From positions 932 to 8,939 of the forward strand of contig PMNO01000674.1 of assembly GCA_003161835.1 (NCBI GenBank): a stretch of DNA of 8,008 nt. Reading direction: 5' to 3'. The stretch comes from Myxococcales bacterium (GTDB lineage Bacteria; Myxococcota_A; Polyangia; Fen-1088). The position numbers and the translations under genes are program-made. Position 1 is the stretch's first letter. Each line of letters begins with the position of its first letter. The notes under the pieces were generated by a model that saw nothing but the letters and a program-made list of their open reading frames with translations, ran no database searches and had not been told where the DNA came from. Positions 1 through 7,137 of this stretch are shown here, in pieces.

Positions 1-1
1 A

Positions 2-2053
2 CAAGCCGGATCCGATGCGCTGACGGAGCGCGAGTGGTTGGTCACCAATGGGCTCGGCGGTTACGCTTCAGGAACGATCTCCGGCGTCGTCACCCGGCGC
101 TATCACAGTCTGCTGGTGGCGGCGCTGCCGAACCCATTCGGGCGCACCACGATGCTCGATCACCTGAGCGAGGAGCTCCGTCTCCCGAACGGGGCCGTTC
201 GCTGGCTGAGCAGCCACGAGCGCGACCCGGAGGCGCCGCAACATCACGAGCAGCATCTGGAGAGGTTCGAGCTGCAAATGGGGCTGCCCGTGTGGATCTA
301 CCGGGTGGACGGCTTTCTGGTCGAGAAGCGCATCGTGCTGACATACCTGCAGAACACGGTCTACGTCCGGTACCGGTTGCTGGAGTATCCGGCGGATTCC
401 GACGGCCCCCCCTGGGTGACCTTGCTCCTGCGGCCGGCGATGCATTTTCGCCCCCACGATGCGCCTGTCTCCCGGCCCATTGATCCCTATTCGCTGTGCC
501 TGACGGGAAATCGATTCGAGGTCTCCACCCCGTCGAGCACCCTGCCCAGCACCGCTTCCACCTTCCTCCCCCAACCATCGCTGAAGCTGCTGGTGAATGG
601 TCAGGATCCCACCTTCGAATTCAATCCTGAAAAGCAGGAGAAGGTGAACTATCGCTGGGAATCGGCCCGCGGCTACGAGAGCCACGGGACCTTGTGGAGT
701 CCCGGCCGTTTCAAGGTCACGGTGACGGCCGACACCGCGGCGGTCCTGGTCGCGTCGACCGAGTCCTGGGAGGTGATGAACGCCATCCCCCCCGACGATG
801 CGTGGCGCTATGAGAACGAACGACGCGCGCGCCTCCTGCATGTGGCTCCCGGTGCGTTGGCGGATACGACCACCGCCGAACTCGTGTTGGCGGCGGATCA
901 GTTCTTGATCGCGCCCGCCGGACGCCTGGAGGACGCCGCGCGGGCCCGCGCCCAGGGAGAAGAATTGCGCTCGGTCATCGCGGGCTACCACTGGTTCACC
1001 GACTGGGGACGCGACACGATGATCAGCCTCGAGGGGCTCGCTCTGTGCACCGGGCGTCACCAGACGGCGCATTTCATCCTGCACACGTTCGCCCAATACG
1101 TGCGCAAGGGTCTCATTCCGAACCTTTTCCCCGAGGGTTCCCAAAACGGCATGTATCACACGGCGGATGCGACCCTGTGGTTCTTTCACGCGCTCGATCG
1201 GTATCTGACCTACACCTCCGACCACGAGACGCTCCGCCTGTTGCTCCCCACCCTCGAAGGCATCATCGACGCGCACGTGCGCGGAACGGATTTCGGGATC
1301 GGCGTTGACGCCTCCGACGGCCTTCTCGGGCAGGGACAAGACGGCTACGCGTTGACCTGGATGGACGCGCTCTGCGAGGGGTGGGTGGTGACCCCGAGGC
1401 GGGGGAAGGCCGTGGAGATCAACGCCCTGTGGTTCAACGCGCTCACCCTGATGGGCCGGTGGGTGCAATCGGAACGCGGCATCGAATCGGCCCGCCGGTT
1501 CGTGGGAATGGCGGGCACCACGAGGGAGTCTTTCAATCGCAAGTTCTGGGATGAAGAACACGGCCGCTTGTTCGACGTGGTCGACGGTCCCGGCCTCTCG
1601 CGCGACGACGCCTTCCGGCCCAATCAGCTCATGGCCATCGCTCTGCCCAACGCCGTGCTGGACCGAGCGCGGTGGCAGCCCATCGTGGACGCGGCCGCCG
1701 CGGCCCTGTTGACCCCGGTGGGACTGCGCTCGCTCGCCCCGAACCAACGGGACTTCAAGCCGAACTACCACGGCGATCTGCGCACCCGCGACGCCGCTTA
1801 CCACCAGGGGACTGTCTGGAGCTGGTTGATCGGCCCCTTCGTGGACGCCTGGCTGAAGGTGTATCCCGACGCCCGCGCCGACGCGCGCAACCTGTTGCAG
1901 GGGCTCAAGGAGCACCTGGGCCACGCTTGTATCGGGTCGGTCAGCGAAATCTTCGACGCAGAGGCGCCCTTTTTACCCCGCGGGTGTATCGCGCAGGCCT
2001 GGGGGGTAGCCGAATTCTTGCGCGCTTGGCGTTTGACCGCCCCCCCCTCGTAA
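2..2053 (+). CDS. Glycogen debranching enzyme, amylo-alpha-1,6-glucosidase type (GH133), 5'-partial
   Basis: The frame is open from base 2 to the TAA at 2051-2053 (683 codons), so the true start lies left of the window. The first visible residues already lead into the conserved N-terminal REWLVTNGLGGYASGT motif, so probably only a few tens of residues are missing. The TTG at 38 is inside that motif and is not a start. An N-terminal GDE_N-like beta domain (bases about 2-880, with TRRYH at 92-106) is followed by the (alpha/alpha)6 GDE_C catalytic domain. That domain carries TDWGRDT (998-1018), TWMDA (1355-1369), VEINALW (1412-1432), YHQGTVWSW (1799-1825), SEIFD (1943-1957) and a closing GCIAQAW block. 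The Asp of DWGRD and the Glu of SEIFD are candidate catalytic acids by analogy with eukaryotic debranching enzyme; I infer this. The family hydrolyses alpha-1,6 glucosyl branch points in glycogen in the cytoplasm. Bacterial members lack the fused glucanotransferase half of the eukaryotic enzyme, and none is seen here. It precedes glgX by 19 bases, so it is likely the same operon. The extreme C-terminus runs through a C8 tract (see findings). Confidence 0.93.
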   Translation, partial: QAGSDALTEREWLVTNGLGGYASGTISGVVTRRYHSLLVAALPNPFGRTTMLDHLSEELRLPNGAVRWLSSHERDPEAPQHHEQHLERFELQMGLPVWIYRVDGFLVEKRIVLTYLQNTVYVRYRLLEYPADSDGPPWVTLLLRPAMHFRPHDAPVSRPIDPYSLCLTGNRFEVSTPSSTLPSTASTFLPQPSLKLLVNGQDPTFEFNPEKQEKVNYRWESARGYESHGTLWSPGRFKVTVTADTAAVLVASTESWEVMNAIPPDDAWRYENERRARLLHVAPGALADTTTAELVLAADQFLIAPAGRLEDAARARAQGEELRSVIAGYHWFTDWGRDTMISLEGLALCTGRHQTAHFILHTFAQYVRKGLIPNLFPEGSQNGMYHTADATLWFFHALDRYLTYTSDHETLRLLLPTLEGIIDAHVRGTDFGIGVDASDGLLGQGQDGYALTWMDALCEGWVVTPRRGKAVEINALWFNALTLMGRWVQSERGIESARRFVGMAGTTRESFNRKFWDEEHGRLFDVVDGPGLSRDDAFRPNQLMAIALPNAVLDRARWQPIVDAAAAALLTPVGLRSLAPNQRDFKPNYHGDLRTRDAAYHQGTVWSWLIGPFVDAWLKVYPDARADARNLLQGLKEHLGHACIGSVSEIFDAEAPFLPRGCIAQAWGVAEFLRAWRLTAPPS
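2040..2047 (+). repeat. C8 homopolymer near the stop of the GH133 gene
   Basis: There are eight consecutive C at the end of the debranching gene, read as GCC CCC CCC (Ala-Pro-Pro), followed by TCG TAA. It is the longest single-base run I found; runs of seven C also occur in the same gene at 406-412 and 787-793. A slip by one base here would leave the catalytic domain intact and change only the last residues and the stop position. It may be no more than chance in a GC-rich gene. Confidence 0.85.
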
Positions 2054-2063
2054 CCATCGCGTC

Positions 2064-2068
2064 AGGAG
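2064..2068 (+). promoter_or_regulatory. Shine-Dalgarno site for glgX
   Basis: AGGAG ends four bases before the ATG at 2073. This decides the glgX start: the in-frame TTG at 2070 would leave only one base between the site and the start codon, too close for normal initiation. The spacing to ATG is on the short side but workable. Confidence 0.7.
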
Positions 2069-2072
2069 ATTG

Positions 2073-4265
2073 ATGTCACGTCCACGCTCGGCGTTTGTTG
2101 TCGGCCCGGATCCCCGCTTCGCGGTGTTGCCGGGAACTCCGTTTCCGTTGGGAGCCACGATCGTCGAGGGCGGCGTGAATTTTTCACTGTTCTCGGAGCA
2201 CGGCCAACGCGCCTTCGTCTGCCTGTTCGACCCCGCGATGCCCGCGCGCGAAATCGCACGCTACGAGCTGGTCGAACGCACGGCGGAGGTCTTTCACGGC
2301 TTCGTGCCGGGGGTGCGGGCGGGAGCGTTGTACGGTTTTCGCGTCGAGGGCCCGTTCGCCCCCCGAGAGGGCCTCCGTTTCAACCACAACAAACTCCTCA
2401 TCGATCCGTATGCGCGGGCCCTCCATGGCGATATCGACTTCAAGGGTCCCATCTACGGCTATCCCCTCGGTGCTCCCGACGGCGATCTGGTCTCGTCCGA
2501 TCGCGACGACGCCTTCAGCAAGCCGAAATCGGTGGTGGTGGCGGACGATTTCGACTGGGGCGCTGATCGGCCCCCGGCGATCCCGTGGAGTGACACCGTC
2601 ATCTATGAGGCGCACGTCCGCGGGCTGACCATGTTGCATCCCGATGTCCCGGCCGAACTGCGCGGCACCTATGCGGCGGTAGGTCATCCCGCCGTCATCG
2701 CGCACTTGAAGCGGCTGGGCATCACGGCCATCGAGCTCTTGCCTGTCCACGCCAAGGTCGTCGACGGCTACCTGGTGGATCGGGGGCTGACGAACTACTG
2801 GGGGTACAGCACCCTCGCGTTCTTCGCCCCCGAGCAACGATACGCCCACGCCGCCCATCCCGGAGCGCAGGTGGCGGAGTTCAAGACCATGGTCAAGTCG
2901 CTGCACGCGGCCGGGATCGAGGTGATCCTGGACGTGGTCTACAACCACACCGGGGAAGGCAATCACACGGGCCCCACCCTGTCGTTTCGGGGTCTGGACA
3001 ACCTCGCCTACTACCACCACAGCCCCCAGGACCCCCGCTACAACATGGAATTCACGGGGTGCGGAAACAGCCTGAACCTGGGCGCGATCTACACGATGAA
3101 GACGGTGCTCGACAGCCTGCGCTACTGGGCGCTCGAGATGCGCGTGGACGGCTTCCGGTTCGATCTGGCCACCACGTTGGGTCGCATGTGGCCGACCTTT
3201 GCGTTTGACCGAAACGCGTCGTTCTTCCAGGCGGTGCACCAGGACCCCTGCTTGTCCCGCCTGAAGCTAGTCGCCGAGCCCTGGGACACCGGGGACAACG
3301 GGCAGCAACTGGGGCGCTTCCCCGTGCTGTGGTCCGAGTGGAATGGAGCCTACCGGGACGCCATCCGGCGCTTCTGGAAGGGCGACGACAACCAGGTCGG
3401 CGAGCTCGGCTACCGCCTGACCGGATCGTCGGACATCTTCCAGACGAGCGGCCGACGCCCGCACGCCAGCATCAACTTCATCACGAGCCACGATGGATTC
3501 ACCCTGCACGATCTCGTCACCTACGACGGCAAGCACAACGAGGCGAATCAGGAAAACAATCGGGACGGCACCGACGAAAACCGCTCCTGGAACCACGGCG
3601 TCGAAGGCGAGACCGACGATCCCGACATCCGCGCGCGCCGCGAACGGACCCAGCGCAATTTCCTGACCACGCTCTTCGTGTCGCGGGGCGTGCCCATGCT
3701 CATGGCCGGCGACGAGATGGGACGGACCCAGCGGGGAAACAACAACGCCTATTGCCAGGACAACGAGATCTCGTGGGTGAACTGGAACCTCGATCCCGCG
3801 CAGCGGGCGTTGCTCGACTTCACGTGCCGGCTGGTGCGCCTGCGCAAGAAGGAAGGGGTCTTGCGGGAGGACTACTTCTTCCGCGGCGACCGCATCTCCG
3901 ATTCGCGCGTCAAGGACCTGGCGTTCTTTCGGCCCGACGGCACCGAGATGCCCCCCGAGGACTGGCAAGCCCCTTTCGTGCGTTCGCTGGCCTATTTGCT
4001 GGGCGGGGACACGCTGGTGGTGCCCGACAAGGCCGGCCGACGGCCGATGGGCAACACCCTGATCATCCTGTTGAACGCCCATCACGAGGACGTGCGATTC
4101 ACGTTGCCGCACGTCGACTGGGGAGAGCAGTGGGAGCTGGTGGTCGACACCTCCGTCCCCGGCGCGCCTTCCGCGACGAAGTTCGCCAACGGCGCGTCAC
4201 TACAGCTGCCGGCGCGCTCCATGATGGTCCTGCGCCGCCCACCGCCGAGCCCGGACGAGATCTGA
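2073..4265 (+). CDS. glgX: Glycogen debranching enzyme GlgX / TreX (isoamylase type, GH13_11)
   Basis: This 730-residue enzyme hydrolyses alpha-1,6 branch linkages in glycogen or limit dextrin and releases linear malto-oligosaccharides. It acts in the cytoplasm. A CBM48-like N-terminal domain (about residues 20-110, GVNFSLFSEHG) precedes the GH13 barrel. All four GH13 regions are intact: region I DVVYNH (287-292), region II GFRFD with the expected nucleophile Asp364, region III VAEPWD with the acid/base Glu402, and region IV SHD with transition-state stabiliser Asp474. The GlgX/TreX signature stretches KHNEAN-ENNRDGT and, from residue 546, GDEMGRTQRGNNNAYCQDNEISW are both present and separate it from pullulanases and branching enzymes. 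Length is normal for the subfamily (about 650-750). The start is ATG 2073 with AGGAG upstream. treY follows after four bases, so in this setting it most likely plays the TreX role of feeding TreY and TreZ. I use glgX as the symbol; treX would be equally fair. No missing residue or frameshift is seen. Confidence 0.97.
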   Translation: MSRPRSAFVVGPDPRFAVLPGTPFPLGATIVEGGVNFSLFSEHGQRAFVCLFDPAMPAREIARYELVERTAEVFHGFVPGVRAGALYGFRVEGPFAPREGLRFNHNKLLIDPYARALHGDIDFKGPIYGYPLGAPDGDLVSSDRDDAFSKPKSVVVADDFDWGADRPPAIPWSDTVIYEAHVRGLTMLHPDVPAELRGTYAAVGHPAVIAHLKRLGITAIELLPVHAKVVDGYLVDRGLTNYWGYSTLAFFAPEQRYAHAAHPGAQVAEFKTMVKSLHAAGIEVILDVVYNHTGEGNHTGPTLSFRGLDNLAYYHHSPQDPRYNMEFTGCGNSLNLGAIYTMKTVLDSLRYWALEMRVDGFRFDLATTLGRMWPTFAFDRNASFFQAVHQDPCLSRLKLVAEPWDTGDNGQQLGRFPVLWSEWNGAYRDAIRRFWKGDDNQVGELGYRLTGSSDIFQTSGRRPHASINFITSHDGFTLHDLVTYDGKHNEANQENNRDGTDENRSWNHGVEGETDDPDIRARRERTQRNFLTTLFVSRGVPMLMAGDEMGRTQRGNNNAYCQDNEISWVNWNLDPAQRALLDFTCRLVRLRKKEGVLREDYFFRGDRISDSRVKDLAFFRPDGTEMPPEDWQAPFVRSLAYLLGGDTLVVPDKAGRRPMGNTLIILLNAHHEDVRFTLPHVDWGEQWELVVDTSVPGAPSATKFANGASLQLPARSMMVLRRPPPSPDEI

Positions 4266-4269
4266 TCCG

Positions 4270-7137
4270 ATGCTCCCCCCACGCAAGATTCCGTCGGCGA
4301 CCTATCGCCTGCAACTGCGAGCCGAGTTCCCGCTCGACGCGGCGCGCACCGTCGTGCGCTACCTGAGTCAACTGGGAATCTCTGATCTTTATCTGTCACC
4401 CCTGTACACGGCGGCCAAGGGCAGCCCTCACGGCTACGACATCGTCGATCACGCGCGATTGAACCCCGAGCTGGGCGATGCGGCGGCGCTCGGTCTCTTC
4501 CTCGATCAGGTCGGGGCCTGCGGCATGGGCTTCATTCTGGATGTCGTGCCCAATCACATGTGCATCTCCAGCGACGCGAACGCCCTGTGGATGGACGTGC
4601 TCGAGCACGGGCGCGCTTCGGCCAAGGCCTCATCTTTTGATATCGACTGGGAGCCGCCGAAGCCGGAGCTGGTCGGCAAGGTGCTGCTGCCGGTCCTGGG
4701 GGAGCAATACGGCCGGGTGCTCGAGCACGGGATCTCCGTGCACTTCGATCGCGGTCGCTTCTTTGCCACGTGTGTGCAGCGCCGTCTGCCCCTGAGTCCC
4801 GAGAGCTGGCGTCACATCCTCGAACCCACGCTGGCGCTCCTGCGCGCGGCGCACCCCCCGGAGTTCCCGGACGCGCTCGAACTGGAGAGCATCGAACGTG
4901 CGCTCACCGCTATCCTGCCCCCGCTGCGCCAGGGGGGCGCGGCGTGTTCCCTCGAATTTCGACACGAAAGTGAGGCGATCCGTCACCGACTGGAGGCGAT
5001 CGTGGGCCGCAGCGCCGTGGTCCGCTCCGCGGTCGACGATGTGCTCCGCGAGCTCAACGGCATACCGGGGCAATCCGCCAGCTTCGATCGGTTGGAACGC
5101 CTCATGGATGAACAGAACTACCGCCTGGCCTACTGGCGGGTCGCGGCCCATGAGGTGAACTACCGCCGCTTCTTCGATATCAATGACCTGGCCGCGGTGC
5201 GGGTAGAAGAGCCCGCGGTCTTCGACGAGGTGCATGTGCTGGCCTTCCAGATCGCGCGCCACCCCGCGTTTTGCGGATTCCGCATCGATCACGTGGACGG
5301 TCTGTCAGACCCCGCGCAGTACCTGCGGGAGCTCCGGTCCCGGTGGAGGCAGGCCTCCACGCCCGACGACGTCACCGCCGCCCGTCCCTTCGTCCTGGTG
5401 GAAAAGATCCTCGGCCCCGATGAGACTCTTCCCGCGGATTGGGTGGCGGACGGCACCACCGGCTACGACTTCATCGCCGCCATCTCACGCCTGTTCGTCC
5501 GAGCGGACGGATACCTGCGGCTGCGCGCACTGGCGGCGGACTTTGGCGGGGCGCGCGCGCCTTTCGATGTGGTGGCCTATCAGAGCAAGAGCCTGGTCCT
5601 GCAGACCACCCTGGCGGCCGAATTGACCGTCCTGGCTCGACGCCTCGACAGAATCTCCGAGCAGCACCGGTACACGCGCGATTTCACCCTGAATCACCTC
5701 CAGCAGGCTCTGGGCGAAGTCATCGCGTGTTTTCCCGTCTATCGAACCTACATTCGGCGTGACAGCGCGACCGTCAGCGCGGAAGACGCGGCGCACATCG
5801 GCCGGGCCTTGGCGGCCGCGCGCCGGCGCAATCCCTGGCTCAACTCGTCGCTCTTCGACTTCATCGAATCAATCCTCATGCTCCACGATCCGGGGGGCCT
5901 CGATCCGGCCCAAGTGGAAGAACGGCGGACCTTCGTGGTTCGATTTCAGCAGCTGACCGGACCGGTGGTCGCGAAAGGGGTGGAGGACACCGCGTTCTAC
6001 CGCTACCTACCCCTGATTGCCCTCAACGAGGTGGGCGGCAACCCGGAGCTCGCGGATACGCCGGATGGCGATGCCCACAAAGCCTTTCGGGCGCGGCGCG
6101 AGCAATCGCCGCACACGCTGTCCGCCACCGCGACACACGACACGAAGAGGGGCGAGGACACGCGCACGCGTCTGTACGCGTTGTCCGAGATCGCGGATGC
6201 CTGGGCCCGTGCCATCGCCGATTGGTCCAACCTGACGGCGGGATACAAGACCAAGGTCGACGGCAGCGCCGCCCCGGATCCAGCCGAGGAGTACCTGCTG
6301 TACCAGACGCTGGTGGGGACCTGGCCGCTCGGGGGCTGGCAGAGCGAGCCCGACTACGCCGATCGCATACGGGCGTATATGTCGAAGGCGCGCCACGAGG
6401 CGAAGATGCACACGAGCTGGATCAATCCCAACCGGGCCTATGACGCCGCCGCCGAGGCGTTCGTGGATGCGGTGCTGGACACGGGAAGGAGCGCTTCGCT
6501 CCTGAAGAGCGTTGAAGTGTTTGCGCGCTCCATCACAGGGCCGGGCCTGTGGACCAGCCTGGCCCAGGTCGTGACCAAGATCGCCGCGCCCGGAATCCCG
6601 GATTTCCTTCAGGGGACAGAGCTCTGGGATTTTTCGCTTGTCGACCCGGACAATCGCCGCCTCGTCGACTTCGCGCGCCGCGAAGAGTGGCTGACGTCCA
6701 TGTTGGCGGACGTCGAAGCGGGCGGACACGCGCCCATCCAAACGTGGTTCGCGAATCCCAGCGACGGCAGGATCAAGCTGTGGACGACGGCGGCCGCCCT
6801 TCGTCTGCGGCGCGCGCGGCGAGCGCTGTTTGAAGCGGGCGCCTATGAACCCTTGATCTCGGAGGGTCGAGCCCAGGCCCACGTGTTCGCCTTCGCGCGC
6901 ACCCACGAAGGCGAAGCGGCGGTTGCGATCGTCGGGCGCTTCTTCGCTGCCTTCGGTTCGTCCGCCCCCGTCGGCAGGGCCTGGGCCGACACCCGGGTCA
7001 CGCTGCCGCCCGCATGGGCGGATCGACGATTCCGCGATGGGCTGACCGGCCAGGTGCTGACCGCCGCCGGACCGTCGCTGGACTTGTCCGCGGTGCTCAA
7101 CGTTCTACCCGTCGCGTTGCTGGAGTCCCTCTCATGA
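4270..7137 (+). CDS. treY: Maltooligosyltrehalose synthase (GH13_26)
   Basis: TreY is an intramolecular transglucosylase. It converts the reducing-end alpha-1,4 linkage of a malto-oligosaccharide into alpha,alpha-1,1, giving maltooligosyltrehalose. The 955-residue product opens with the family hallmark ATYRLQ (10-15) and has SPHGYDI around His54. GH13 region I is DVVPNH from Asp91. RRFFDINDLA (299-308) is characteristic of TreY. Region II is FRIDHVDGL with nucleophile Asp340, the acid/base is Glu378 in LVEKILG, and region IV is HDTKR with Asp624. AKGVEDTAFYRY (568-579) and FLQGTELWD (779-787) are further TreY signatures. Many TreY proteins are about 700-800 residues; longer ones near 930 exist, and the extra length here lies partly between residues about 150 and 280. 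The ATG start is four bases after the glgX stop with only a weak GAG-type ribosome site (around 4254-4260), so translation may depend on coupling to glgX. The stop overlaps the treZ start. All catalytic residues are present. Confidence 0.97.
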   Translation: MLPPRKIPSATYRLQLRAEFPLDAARTVVRYLSQLGISDLYLSPLYTAAKGSPHGYDIVDHARLNPELGDAAALGLFLDQVGACGMGFILDVVPNHMCISSDANALWMDVLEHGRASAKASSFDIDWEPPKPELVGKVLLPVLGEQYGRVLEHGISVHFDRGRFFATCVQRRLPLSPESWRHILEPTLALLRAAHPPEFPDALELESIERALTAILPPLRQGGAACSLEFRHESEAIRHRLEAIVGRSAVVRSAVDDVLRELNGIPGQSASFDRLERLMDEQNYRLAYWRVAAHEVNYRRFFDINDLAAVRVEEPAVFDEVHVLAFQIARHPAFCGFRIDHVDGLSDPAQYLRELRSRWRQASTPDDVTAARPFVLVEKILGPDETLPADWVADGTTGYDFIAAISRLFVRADGYLRLRALAADFGGARAPFDVVAYQSKSLVLQTTLAAELTVLARRLDRISEQHRYTRDFTLNHLQQALGEVIACFPVYRTYIRRDSATVSAEDAAHIGRALAAARRRNPWLNSSLFDFIESILMLHDPGGLDPAQVEERRTFVVRFQQLTGPVVAKGVEDTAFYRYLPLIALNEVGGNPELADTPDGDAHKAFRARREQSPHTLSATATHDTKRGEDTRTRLYALSEIADAWARAIADWSNLTAGYKTKVDGSAAPDPAEEYLLYQTLVGTWPLGGWQSEPDYADRIRAYMSKARHEAKMHTSWINPNRAYDAAAEAFVDAVLDTGRSASLLKSVEVFARSITGPGLWTSLAQVVTKIAAPGIPDFLQGTELWDFSLVDPDNRRLVDFARREEWLTSMLADVEAGGHAPIQTWFANPSDGRIKLWTTAAALRLRRARRALFEAGAYEPLISEGRAQAHVFAFARTHEGEAAVAIVGRFFAAFGSSAPVGRAWADTRVTLPPAWADRRFRDGLTGQVLTAAGPSLDLSAVLNVLPVALLESLS
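7122..7125 (+). promoter_or_regulatory. Shine-Dalgarno site for treZ, inside the end of treY
   Basis: GGAG lies eight bases before the ATG at 7134, an ideal distance, within the last codons of treY. It supports ATG 7134 as the treZ start over the later in-frame TTG at 7176. Confidence 0.7.

Noticed and set aside
38..40. TTG as a possible start of the first gene
   Set aside because: The frame is open upstream to the edge and the residues just before it (REW) belong to the conserved N-terminal motif, so the gene is truncated by the window.
68..1924. A 618-codon open frame on the - strand opposite the GH133 gene
   Set aside because: It mirrors a well-supported gene in GC-rich DNA, where stop codons are rare in the opposite frame. 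Its translation is low in complexity, rich in Gly, Arg, Val and His, and resembles no family I know.
1672..2073. A + strand open frame ending at the TGA that overlaps the glgX ATG
   Set aside because: As a separate gene it is a shifted-frame shadow of the GH133 gene. Only its last few codons matter, for the slippage idea given in the findings.
2184..4112. Long - strand open frames of 351 and 281 codons (2184-3239, 3267-4112) opposite glgX
   Set aside because: They are antisense shadows of glgX, with no protein motifs and no fitting ribosome sites. The + strand frame has all the GH13 motifs.
3329..4366. A 345-codon + strand open frame overlapping glgX and treY out of frame
   Set aside because: Its composition (Arg, Pro, Ala, Gly, His) is typical of a shifted frame of a GC-rich gene. 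It crosses the glgX/treY boundary without any recognisable domain.
6487..6503. Perfect 7-bp hairpin (AGGAGCG / CGCTCCT with a CTT loop)
   Set aside because: It lies in the middle of treY coding sequence with no T-run after it. Stems of this size are expected by chance in GC-rich DNA.
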